A stretch of DNA of 64,000 nucleotides from Arctopsyche grandis (Eukaryota; Arthropoda; Insecta; Trichoptera; Hydropsychidae), in NCBI RefSeq assembly GCF_051622035.1, contig NC_135359.1, positions 16,243,501-16,307,500 on the forward strand. Direction: 5' to 3'. Positions 10,730 to 21,809 of this stretch are shown here, piece after piece (position 1 is the stretch's first letter; the number at the start of each line of letters is the position of its first letter). The notes beneath the pieces were generated by a model, which searched no databases, had not been told where the DNA came from, and was given only the letters and a program-made list of their open reading frames with translations. The position numbers and the translations under genes were made by a program.

Positions 10730-13468
10730 TCATTTAATCAAATTAGATGGTATAGTTAAAATATTTTGGCAGGAGCGTCTTTTTACAGTTGAATGGGTTT
10801 TCCACGTATTTAAACCACAATCATACTCCTCAACAGTACAATCCGACAGGTCATCATAGTTTTCACCTAAAATATGAAAATAGTCCAACATTTTATAATT
10901 TTCTTTAAAATTAATAATTAAAACTAGATAATCAAAACTTACTAATGCTAATAAAATTATTTCGAAATCTTATTGCAATACTGCTACCAACTGACTTTTG
11001 TGATAATGTTTTCCAGTCTCGCGTTTTCAGATCAAATTGTTCAACATAAGTAAAATCATTAGATTCATCAGTATGGCCTCCTACTATATATATATAATCA
11101 CCAATAAGACTTAACTGCAATTTTATTATATGTAAATTATAAAAAAAATATTTGTTAGATTAATGCAATATTTTAAGTAAACATAAAAATAAGATTAAAA
11201 AAATTATATATGTACATCTATGAATGTATAATTACATATGTACATATATTCAACCAAATTCGAGTAAAAGGCATTCATATGCTTACTAACCTTTTTTTTT
11301 TGTAATAACTAATTTCTCGAACTCGGTGTAACATGTGTTTATAATACACTTTGGTCATAAATTAATAAAAAGAAAACTGTATTTACTTACCCCAAAGGAT
11401 GATCGCATTTGTTTCATGGGAGAGATATATTTCCATTCATTCAGAATAGGATCATAAACTTCCACTGTGTTTAAATAATCATCTTCATCACATTCCCCCC
11501 CAAAGACGTAGATTTTCCCATTCCAAGTTGCAGCCCTATGATTTTTTCGTGGACTTTGCATTGACAGTGACGGAATCCATATTTTATTTAGCGAGTCCCA
11601 TCTGCAATATAACAAACAATGTTACTGTCTCAACTGTCGTAAATTTACCTTATTTATTTAAATTTACTTTTCAACATTATTCATAATTTCGCTAGCTGTC
11701 TCTTTGTCTTCCCCCCAATCTGTCTCCCCCCCAATTACATAGATATCATTGTCGAGAATTACAGTAGCGAAATCACTCCTCGCATGCAACATTTGTGACA
11801 CTTCAATTAACTCTTTGGTTCTTAGACAAATGCTCCATACCTGCAAAATAAGACAATAATCAAATGTGGGTACCAACGTGATCTACCTACATATATATAA
11901 CAATGAACATAATTGTAGTTGAAAAAAACCTTGTTGGTATATTCATTTTGATTTATATATCCACCAAAGATCATTAATTTGTCTTCCAACATGAGTGCAG
12001 AAAATGAGTGTATTTGAAAGTTTAAAGTCATTAATATCGACCAGGCATTGATGACTGGATCATATACTACAATTTCACGAGCATTCTGGGAAGAAATATT
12101 TATTACATTTCAGTCTTGCAATTATTTTAATAGTACAGTATAAAAGAGTTAAAAAAAATTAAAGAGTTAAAGTTTATCCACGTTAAGAGTTAAAGTTCAT
12201 CTACTGATACTTTATATATAGATAAATTAAAAAATTAAAGGTTGAAATGAGAATTGAAAATTTACATCACATTTGTCACCCCCTACAATTAATAGGGTGA
12301 GTGTATGTTTTCGTGGTATTGTAAGCATCGACATTAAATTAGGTCTTCTTTCGGGTAGATGATGCCACAATAACATATTCATCAACATGGTATTGCATTT
12401 TTCGGTTCCGGAACACAATGGATATATTTCATCAGCGAAAAACTAAAACATCATAGAAAGTTTTATTGAATTAAAAGTATGACATATGTATATATGTTCG
12501 ACGAAATAAAATACGAATAAAATCATACATCGACCGGTAAAAATGGCAGTCTAATGTGGTCCACAATGTCGTAAAAATGAGCAGACCGACTGTTCCAATC
12601 GTACATGGCCCATCGTTTGAGAGCAAGACAAACTTGCTGCTCTGATGTAACATTCAAATCATCATTTACAAAGAATTCAACCAATATGTCAGCATCCAAA
12701 TTGAGGAATGCATCACTATTCATAACCTCAAACAATCAACAAAAGTTCAATTTTAAAATACATCAACAAACTTAATAAAAGTGTGCGATAATATGTAAAA
12801 TACTTCTGAAAAATTATCCAACACGTATTGTTTGGACTTTTCTATCAATGGAGTGTGAGAGTACTGCTCTGCCAACTGAAGAAATGAAAGAAAATTTTTC
12901 GAATCTAAATTGCTATACATGTACGAGAAACAATATTTTGTGATTTGTTCCAAATTCATCAATTCTGCAAGCTTCAAGGTGTCTCCAATCTTGTTCACTT
13001 CTAATTTGTCTAAAATTATTGAATTGAATTAAGAAATCTTTCGTAATTTAATATTTCATATATAAGTTGGAATAACAAAATACATTTTTTGTTGTACTTA
13101 CTAATACTGCCTGTATAGAAATATTGGAAAATATTTTGAACAGTTTCTGAGCTAAATTCATAATCACATTCAACCACAAATTCGTCAACGTTCAGCTCCA
13201 ATTTGTTTCTAAATAATTCACAATTCAATGTTAATATTAATTTATTAACAGAATATCTGGAAAAGAATGAAAATATATAAAAACACATATCGATAGAATT
13301 TTATATTTTGAAAACTAAAAAAATATACATATGTATACTTTACTTTTTCGTCCCGATGACAATAGTTGTATCGCAAAACAACGATTTTCGATGATATTCA
13401 TACATCATTTTGAACATTGAGACAACATGCTCGGTTTTAGGTTCAATCATGTCCTCGGAATTGTCCAT
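10730..13468 (-). CDS. BTB-BACK-Kelch (kelch-like) protein, 10 exons
   Basis: Exons, 5' to 3' on the minus strand: 13468-13344, 13256-13102, 13009-12804, 12726-12529, 12442-12266, 12085-11930, 11840-11668, 11601-11391, 11114-10943, 10866-10730. Every intron is GT-AG and phases agree, giving 569 codons plus TGA, a normal length for the family. The BTB domain covers about residues 15-110 (CDTTIVIG, then FQYFYTG), BACK about 125-225 (LNVTSEQQVCLALKRW), then six Kelch blades with IVGG, IFGG, VIGG, VFGG and IVGG doublets; the sixth blade is degenerate. Kelch-like proteins usually present substrates to a Cullin-3 ubiquitin ligase: BTB and BACK bind Cul3 and the propeller binds the substrate. The usual BTB histidine before the buried helix is replaced (SVNKLILT), so the protein is divergent. 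Introns are short (66-276 bp). An RTE tail lies directly 3' of the stop. The substrate and orthologue are unknown. Confidence 0.88.
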
Positions 13469-14344
13469 ATTTTATTTCTGTCAAAAGTTAAAGTTAGTTT
13501 TGGATAAAGAATCCAACCCACTGACTACTTTAGTGCAATATAAAAGCAAATTTATTATATTTTACAATAGTATGTAGGTATGTTTCTACTGTTATTTAAC
13601 AGTAGGTATGTTTCTACTGTTATTCATCATCAAATTGAACAAGTTTGCTTTTAAAGTATGCAAAAAAAAGTAGCAGTTGCCAGAACAATTGTTTTGACGA
13701 ATATTACACTAATTTATTAGAAACAATCGTATGTAAGTTATTAAACAATCATGTCAAGATTTTACTCACAATAATTGGTATTGTTAAAATGAAGCAACGA
13801 TTAATATTCAACTTGTCAAAGTTGGGCACCGCCGAATAACTTTTGTATAACCTCTTGGCCGTAACACAACTGAATACGTCCCAGGTACATATTTACATTT
13901 TTATAAAATGAAATGTAATCTCATTCACTCATACGTACTCATGCATCCTTATCCACGTTTACTATGACAAATATCGAATTTCGTATACTATTTTGAAAAA
14001 TAATGGAATAAATTTATTTATAATAAAAAATAAAAATTATACAATTTTTATTTTTCTTCATTTACAAATTGGCAGTTTTATTTCTTCCATTTTGGCCTCA
14101 CATAAATTAATTTCGTTGTGGCGGCTCGCTTATACGACATGGTCGAGTTTGGTTGCCTTCCTGCGAGTGGGGACCAACCCGGCTGGGTTCGGAGAGCCAC
14201 TACTCACTCTGTCTTCAGCTGTCATATAATAAACACGTGCATTAACATGCCAGTCGTCTCATTCGTTCATCCCCCATATCGTTTTAATTCATTGTTATTA
14301 TTATGTTTAATCAATTTCTCTAATGCCTGTTTTACATACATATG
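13469..14344. other. Upstream of the Kelch gene; no second gene seen
   Basis: A 27-base unit with TAGGTATGTTTCTACTGTTA is duplicated at 13,575-13,623. 14,100-14,230 is GC-balanced. No TATA box is clear for the Kelch gene. Confidence 0.35.
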
Positions 14345-14697
14345 TATGTATACCGATCTCCGTCACGGACCCGAATGTGAAACGCCCGAAAACGCAAATA
14401 TCAGACGGCAAAAATCGAAAATCGAAAGATCTTAAGCCGAAAGATCAAAAAACAAGGGTGCATGGTAAATGGTACATACTCACTTAATTTGCGCGACCAG
14501 GATACAACAGGAACAAGAGGAACAGGCTTTTCCTCCCGTATTAATGTGCGCGCGCAGAATATGTGAGTATGTACCGTTTATCATGCACTCTTTTTTTTAT
14601 CTTTCGACTTAAGATCTTTCGATTTTCGATCTTTGCCCTCCAATATTTGCGTTTTCGGGCGTTTCACACTCGGGCCCGTGAGGTAGACCCGTATGTA
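14345..14697. mobile_element. Fold-back element with about 135-bp arms
   Basis: Left arm 14,345-14,483 and right arm 14,563-14,697 are inverted copies sharing GAAACGCCCGAAAACGCAAA, ATCGAAAATCGAAAGATC and GGTACATACTCAC. The loop of about 79 bp is GC-richer. Both outer ends run into CATACATATG arrays, so no target duplication can be defined. Confidence 0.8.
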
Positions 14698-14989
14698 TAC
14701 ATATGTACATACATACATATGTATAATATTAAAATCCATTTGGGCCTTACAGGGATGTTTTGTAGTTGTAGTTGTTTCTTTCATATTTATTGAAACTGGC
14801 TGTAGGTGCAAGGCATTCCTTATGCTATATTTTTTATTTGATATTTTTACTTTATCTGTTATTATTAAATGCTATTTTTTATGTTTATGTATGGATGTAT
14901 TTATGTTTATGTTCAAATGTATTTTTTTATGTATAATTGATGATTATATTATTTTCGTTATGTATTAATTTATGTTTAATTGTTATTTT

Positions 14990-15115
14990 GTTTTTTTTTT
15001 GTGTTATATTTTTTGACCATTGTGGCGCTTTAGGAATTCCTGTTATGCCATAATGGTCTGTTTAGAATAAAATAAAGTAATATAAATAAATAAAATACAT
15101 ATTTTTATATCTACC
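14990..15115 (+). mobile_element. LINE-like 3' end with stem-loop and (TAAA)n tail
   Basis: GACCATTGTGGC and GCCATAATGGTC (about 15,016-15,060) can pair as a 12-bp stem with one mismatch. A tail rich in AATAAAATAAA words follows. The preceding 200 bases are T-rich. No coding part is recognisable; the call rests on layout. Confidence 0.4.
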
Positions 15116-15167
15116 TCTTTTTTTAATATCATCACTGCTTAAATTGACTTATTTGATTACTCCTTGC

Positions 15168-15389
15168 CAGTGCCGGCCTTACACCCAATGGCGTCCTCGG
15201 GCAATTTTTTCTAAACACTCTTGGAAAAAAAATTTCACCTTTATTGCTCTAATCTAAAATTTTGTATGGCTTTTGGCGCTCTTATTTTAAATTTTTGAGC
15301 GCCTTTGGCGCATCGTGCGGCGCTCTTACTTATTTGGCGCCCTTGGGGGCCGCCCGACCCAGCCCCCCCCCCCCATAAAACCGGCACTG
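15168..15389. mobile_element. hAT-type MITE (222 bp) with 8-bp duplication
   Basis: Perfect 9-bp terminal repeats CAGTGCCGG/CCGGCACTG, flanked by identical CTCCTTGC at 15,160-15,167 and 15,390-15,397. The interior repeats TTGGCGC/GCGCTC words and ends in a 12-C run before the right terminus. Noncoding. Confidence 0.92.
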
Positions 15390-15397
15390 CTCCTTGC

Positions 15398-17044
15398 CTT
15401 CATGTAGATTTTTATTTTTTATTCTTTTCTAATTTTTACATACCTTCTTTACGTTTCACTTATATCGTTTTCATACTTTGCCATATTGCTCATTTTGGTC
15501 ATCAATATAAGTAAATGGATCCTCCGCCATTACAATGGTGCAAAAATATCGTGTAAGACGCGTTTGAAATTTGAATTTCTTGAAAGTGTTACCCATAAAT
15601 ATTGATATTTGAAGAATATTTGAATATAAAATTAGATTAAATAAATAAAAAAAAAAATAATTTAAGAATAAATTGTAATATCTAGAAATTTTATTAAAAC
15701 ATTCTTTTGGGGGGCTCTTGAGGCCTTATTTTTTACAATTTTTTAATTTTAATTTTAATTGGGCTGCCTAGAGTTACGCGAGTCAAAAGAGTTGGGAGTC
15801 GCTGGTATACATTATTCGTAGTTTTCAATGTTTTCAATACTATTCTGGTAAAAATTTTATTTTCATATTACTAATTTGACATTTTTGGATATCTGCGCAC
15901 ACGTATTGCATATGCATTACCTGTTTTTTTTTTGTTTTTATTAAAAAGTTTAATTCATATATGAGAGACGAATGCGATAAGTTATCAGGACCTGCATAAA
16001 TAATGGTTGTCGCGCTTTGACCACAAGCGCGTCGGGTGATAGCTAATGGATTCGCGGCAGCCCTGAAACACAGGGCCGTCCCAGACACAAATATATTTCA
16101 ATTTGGCTACTCACTAGGCGTAACCATTTTAAATAATATACAGAAAGAAAAGCAATAATTAAAATAATCGAATTAGTAGCATATTCATCATTCGTTTCAA
16201 ACTGTTTGTATGGGTGATACAATTTTTTGGATATGATATGTTTAGTTCTTATTATATACATACAATAGTTTGATTGTATTTTTAGTAAGAAACTCTCAAT
16301 TATCAATTGATATAAAATGGTAGATAGCTTTTGGAATTGCGTCGATACAAAATAAAATTGAACGTTTGGGAACGACAAAAGCTTTTACGGGCACCGGTAA
16401 CGAACGAGACACTTCCACTTTCAAAGATGACTATTATTTTTATTATTTTTTTATATTTCATTTTTGCAACGGCGTGCTATGAAATGGGGTTTTTCCAGTG
16501 TCGCCGCAAGTTTTTACCGCTTTCCCGCCAAGTGCGCCGCTGGGGTCCATTAATGCGACCCTGATGGAAGTTTATAATTGAATTATCTTACAAACTACGT
16601 GCCGCCCTTTATTCGACTCGTCCCGCTCGACGGTCACCCTACGCGGCCCCGTATTATGCAATTATGATTCAGCTCGACTACAATAAAAATATCATAATAA
16701 AAATACATTATTGCAAAAAAATCTGATTCAAAATTTATTACCAAAAAATTAATAAGTAAAAATGGGCTAATTTTCCTACTAAAACTAAGTCCTACATGGC
16801 GACATTTTCATTAGTAATTCAATATTCACATACATACTTTGATTTTTATTTTTTTATTTATTATACTGCAATGGCATTACAGAGTGATCCAATGCGCCCA
16901 TTGTGACCAAATATATTAGTTATATTTATTTATTTTACATGCATGCACCCATATATATTTTAAATTAAACACGAAATCTATGGTCAAACATTGTACAAAG
17001 TATTGTTAGTATTATACAAAGCAAATACAAATATCAATTAACAT
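15398..17044. other. AT-rich DNA with a unique island (16,330-16,680)
   Basis: 15,590-15,800 looks like decayed transposon sequence. The island at 16.3-16.7 kb is unique and noncoding as far as I can see. Confidence 0.35.
16845..16910 (-). mobile_element. LINE-like 3' end, minus strand
   Basis: On the minus strand CAATGGGCGCATTGGATC precedes TGCCATTGCAGTA and an AATAAATAAAAAA tail, similar in layout to the other LINE ends here. Only the 3' piece is present. Confidence 0.35.
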
Positions 17045-17305
17045 CCACAGAGAAATATATGGTCAAATTTGCAGCATTTTATACAATTCACCGAAATTCA
17101 AGATGGTGAAAACTCGAAATTTGCAAGAATATGGGTAAGGAATTGTTTCAATGAAAATCAGATAAATTGGTAAACTCTGATAGGAAACGATCGATCTGGA
17201 GTCAAAAATCCAAGGTCTGTCCAGCAGCAACCGGTGGGATTTTGAACCCGTGACCACTTTGTACGAAAGCATTATACGCTAACCACACGTCTACGCTGTT
17301 GGTTA
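17045..17305 (-). mobile_element. tRNA-derived SINE, copy 2
   Basis: Minus-strand A box GACGTGTGGTTAG and B box GGGTTCAAAATCCC, followed by the same body words as copy 1 (CAATTTATCTGATTTTCATTG, ATGCTGCAAATTT). Full head-to-body length is present. Confidence 0.8.
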
Positions 17306-17339
17306 TACATAATTAAGAAAAAAAGCGATTCAAATGCGA

Positions 17340-17428
17340 AATGGAAGTCGGAGTCACTTGATTTTTTAATGACTCTGAATCCAGCCAAAATTCGACTCTG
17401 ATTACAATTCCACAGCCCCCGATTTTAT
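17340..17428 (-). mobile_element. Fragment of the same GGAGTCGG-type hAT MITE
   Basis: GGAAGTCGGAGTCACT and ACTCTG repeats lead to TTCCACAGCCCC, the partly decayed terminus of the element seen at 4.5 kb. The other terminus is missing and I see no target duplication. Confidence 0.6.
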
Positions 17429-18633
17429 CTATGCATATTTATTTTACAAAATTCACAAAATATCATGCATGCAGTCAAAAAGTTTGGATTAACATAAATT
17501 TTAATAAATGCACTATTACAAAATCAATTTTATTTTATGTGCGATTGAAAATCCAGTGCCGGCACTGTTCACACGTGCCATTTACATACATAGTGTACAC
17601 GATTTTATAATATTTGATGATGTAGTGCACACTCATCGGTAAGTACGATAGGGTTTAAATGAAAATCGTTATTTTTATACGTCCATATTTGCATCGCAAA
17701 TTACGAACAAGGTTCGTGATTTATTCGTGTATGCTTTTAAATCGCAAATTTTACATATTTCGTTACCGAAATTGAAGTGTGTAATGAATTTTTTAAAAGT
17801 CAATCTCTGTAATTTGTCGCGATTGTTATTCGGTTTCAGATTGCCATCGTAAAGTAAGCTTTTTTATTACTACACGTGGTCCCGTAGTTAAACGCCTCTG
17901 AACGTACTTTTCCTTGACTTTTTTTTTAATCAAGGGAAAGTATGTTTAGGGGCGTCCGTTTTAAATAGCTGTATGTTTGTTTTTGATTGTTACGGGCTTA
18001 AACATTTAAATACATACATATATATATTTAGCCAGCAGCATAGTGGTAATAAAAATGGTGCATTGTTTGTAATTGGCCAGGAATTCCTGGTGTATATGTA
18101 AAAAATAAAAATAAAATATAAAGTAACGGTACCAGTTGTCGTCCGGGATCCAATCCTTGTCTTTCTCATCATTTTTGCAACTCCAAACGCCAATTACATC
18201 TATGTATGTATGTATGTACTACCCATTTTTTAAAATGTACCATATATGGTTAATTTAGAAATTTATGTTGATTTTTTTCCACTTTATAAAATGTAATGTA
18301 GAATTCTTTGTACGTAATTAAAATCTACAGTTTTCTATTTTGATCCGTCCAATTTGGTTCTCTTTAGATAGCTATCTAGATTTGAGAACCTGAAAATTCG
18401 TAAATTTCTCTGTTAAATCTTAGGTAGATACCTATTACTATTATTTATTTTTTGAAATATCCATACTTGTCTCCAAAAAAAAACATACATACATACATAT
18501 ATCCTTCCGTTTTTATATATATTATATAATTTTTATTATTTCACTTATAAAATAAGCAAATGAATTAAAATGGCGAAGAGTGAGCTAAGCTATCTCAATT
18601 CATCTTCAGTTTATTTTCCAGTTGAATTTGTAC
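17429..18633. other. AT-rich DNA; fused hAT termini at 17,554-17,567
   Basis: Contains the 14-bp palindrome CAGTGCCGGCACTG, the stem-loop at 17.9 kb and CATACATAC arrays. No gene seen. Confidence 0.4.
17889..17967. repeat. Imperfect stem-loop, about 30-bp arms
   Basis: AAACGCCTCTGAACGTACTT and the inverted AAGTATGTTTAGGGGCGT flank a T-rich loop. It may be a tiny MITE or part of a longer lost one. Confidence 0.45.
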
Positions 18634-18641
18634 ATACATAC

Positions 18642-19547
18642 TAGTGCTTCCAATCCCGGGAGGCTACTTCAGCACCGGGATTGCGGTGCTGGGAATTTCC
18701 GATCCCGGGATCCCGGTGCTAGCACCGGGATTTCAAATGTATAAGAAAAAAAGGTCAATTGCATGTTTTCATATTTCAAAAACGTTCAATTGCATTTTGC
18801 AAACTCTCCCGATGTTTCACGCAAAAAATAATCCCATATTGGCGTACTAATTTTGAGAGTTTGGCTACATTCTTTAAATTTTCGGTTCGCATCCATAAAT
18901 TTCTAAGATTAAATAAAACACATCTGCAATTGTAATAAAATAAAGTAAAAAACATCGCTTTGATTCATTGATTTGTTTTTTTACAAATAGTTGAAATAAT
19001 CCACCTAATATAAAAAAAACTCCAATTACATTTCCAAGTAAATTTGAAAAAAAAATTACGGTGTATCGATAAAAATTTCAGTAACCAATACTAAGTTTCA
19101 GTTCGATAGGACGAACAGTGTTCAAAAAATCCCCAAAATACACTCGCACACAATAAGCATACAGACACTAACACAGAAACCAGACACACACACATTTTTT
19201 CTAGATCACGAAAACATGATCAGTGGTCGATTCTGAGTTCGAATCAGATAAAATATCATTGCGGTTGAGCACAATATCTGCGACAAAATACAGGCCGTTC
19301 ATACCATTTCGTGGAAACGGCAAGCCGGCGTCGAAACGGGTAACAAACAAATGGACTATGACTGTCATTGCTCATCCCACCATTGTTCATTATATAATGT
19401 TGTTTTATGTTTTTTCCATATTATTTTTGTAAAAATAATATTTTTAAAGAAATTTCTACCAGCACCGTAATCCCGGTATTCAGACTAGATTCAGCACCGG
19501 GATTCACGGTGCCAGAAAACACCGGGATCCCGGGATTGGAAGCCTTA
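18642..19547. mobile_element. Non-autonomous hAT-type element (906 bp) with GC-rich subterminal repeats
   Basis: Terminal repeats TAGTGCTTCCAATCCCGGG and TAAGGCTTCCAATCCCGGG (inverted), flanked by identical ATACATAC at 18,634-18,641 and 19,548-19,555. Both ends carry clustered CACCGGGAT/ATCCCGG words, probable transposase-binding sites. The AT-rich centre holds no transposase and includes a minus-strand copy of a dispersed repeat also found at 45.4, 46.7 and 62.9 kb. Confidence 0.88.
19060..19260 (-). repeat. Dispersed repeat R, copy 1, inside the 18.6-19.5 kb hAT element
   Basis: Minus-strand words TTCGAACTCAGAATCGA, CATGATCTAG-like, TGTGTGTCTG, GTATTTTGGGGATTTTTTGA and ACTGAAACTTAGTATTGG. 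Confidence 0.6.
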
Positions 19548-19555
19548 ATACATAC

Positions 19556-21650
19556 ATATGTACATATGTATTTATGTAGGATTGTACCCATTAGGGCCTG
19601 GGATCGCTCTCAACGGCTCTCTATCTCACAATACTCTAGTGTTATTCATATTTAACAAATGCCTTACAATGCTAAAAATATTCGTTATCTATGTACATAC
19701 ATATGTACTGTGATAGACTCCAAGCGTCCAGTTAAAAATGTGTGTTTTTAAGTTAAAATAATGCTAAAATAATTGTAATTAGCTATGAAAACATGTATTA
19801 AACGTTGAATAATATTAGACCTGTTATTCAATATCCATCACAGTGCTTCAAGTGTTCACGACAAATCGGTGCCGGAAGGTAATCGATACTCTTACCTCAC
19901 ACTTGTAGTCTCTTGCACTCTTGTTTACACGAATAATATATTTCAGTGGTGAATTTGGGTTGAAACGTAATAGAAAACATGCAATTATATAAACTCCAAG
20001 GATTTCATTGGTATTAAATCGCAAATGCACATGCATCGGTCAAGTAGACCGTATCCACCGTAGCACCGTTCCCAGCAAATCCACACGGGGGGTCGTTAAT
20101 TAACCCCGAATCCCAAGAAACCATTTCAATCCATTCACGGACCATAAATCTCACTCGATTAGCAACGTCCCACTGTAACGGCAGCTCTAACGACCGAGTC
20201 TCCTGCGGGCTTTTTTTGGTTGAAACTTAAATTCGAATTAACAACTAAGAGCAATAGGAGAATTTAAAATAACTAATCGAATACCTGAGATGGTAAAAGA
20301 GTTGTGTGCCGCAAGCAGTGATGAAGATGAAGTGTGCTGGGATCTCGGGGGACCCATCGGTCACATCAGGTCCAGCGCCAAAAGGCTGCTGTGGCTCCAT
20401 ACATGAATAAACCAACGTACATCCCAACTAAATAAATGATTCGACCTGTATTCACTACTTTATTGCACAACCAAAAAATAATGATTTAATCAATGTATGG
20501 GCTTCTTTCATCAATTATTTAAATGTAATAAATAAATACATAAGCAAAATCTAAAAGCTTCACACATGTCGATTTATTCATGTATGTATCATACATGAAT
20601 AAATCGACAAATTTGATCATTTTATTTTACGTAATGTTTGAGACTCGCGCTTTGATGACGAGCGCAATTGACAAAATTGGTAATTTCATCCTTCTCATTA
20701 AACTATTGTCTCTTCTCACTTCGTTTTTCCTCTTTCGAAAAGTTAGTATTTTCCGTGACATTACATATATAAATATTGTGTCAGCTTTATTGTAAACTGA
20801 GTAAGAATTCATACATATGTATATTAAAAAAAGGTCCATGTGCGAACATGAAAGGTTACATATGTAGGTATGTACATATGTATATAGTACCATACATCAA
20901 ATAAAATTACAATGTAAAATTTGATGTATATATGTATGTATATACCTACTACTTAAGCCAAAGAGATGTACATATTTGATAAAATTTATTGTATGATATT
21001 TGTAATATACAATTTATAAACCAATATCTAAACTTAAGTAATGTATGTATGTGTTACAGTTGAATCTTCCATACTTTGACTAGGCGGAATATATTCTGTC
21101 TAACCCACTTAAGTTGATTCATATGGCGAATTACATTCCAACTGGTCAAAATATGTTACAACTGAAAATATAGTTCAACCATATGTTAGTACCAGGTTAG
21201 ATGGAGATGTTAGGTTTTCATGGAAACGTCACTCGACTAGTAAATTGAGTTGGAAAGTCATATTTTTGAACACATTTTTTTTTCATGATACGGTATTAAT
21301 AACTTAAATTCGTAATACCTACCAAATATTAGCGCGTTATTGAATTCTAAAGCATTTTTAAAGTCATCATAGCTGTCAAAAGTCAACTGTTATATTACAA
21401 CTGGTGAACATTGTTGAAAGTGTATTCACGCTTGTAGAGACATATAATTTACTAGTTGAAGTTAATTCGAATATGAATAACCTAAAACGCCAGTTGGAAT
21501 ATATTAAATATGCACAACTGAAAATATACTTCGACTGTACCATATACACACATATGAATGTATGTTTGTATGTACTTAGCTAAATGACTCACTGCATGTA
21601 TAGGTAGATTCAATAGATATTATGTATGAAATTTTGAGAAACAAATAGCT
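19556..21650. other. Intergenic 3' of the OBP gene
   Basis: A small GC-balanced island at 20,040-20,220 and the hairpin at 20,567. From 21,050 to 21,560 phrases on CAACTG...AAAATAT and CCAACTGG recur (for example near 21,135, 21,400 and 21,490), suggesting a decayed repeat. No gene seen. Confidence 0.35.
20567..20609. repeat. Perfect 20-bp hairpin, 3-base loop
   Basis: TGTCGATTTATTCATGTATG, loop TAT, exact complement. No flanking duplication is evident. Confidence 0.9.
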
Positions 21651-21656
21651 TTTATT
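21651..21656 (-). terminator. Possible polyadenylation signal of the OBP59a-like gene
   Basis: AATAAA on the minus strand, about 155 bases after the TAA stop codon. It is the first canonical hexamer I saw downstream, but such hexamers are frequent by chance in this AT-rich DNA. Confidence 0.3.
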
Positions 21657-21809
21657 AATTTATAGTGTATTTATTTTATTGATATTACACATTAAAATAT
21701 CATATCTACATACATACATAAATAAATAAATAGGAATAGTACATTGTTTTTTAATACTCTCCACATAATGGATACACATAATATTATATTCAGAAACTAA
21801 ATTTTGTAC

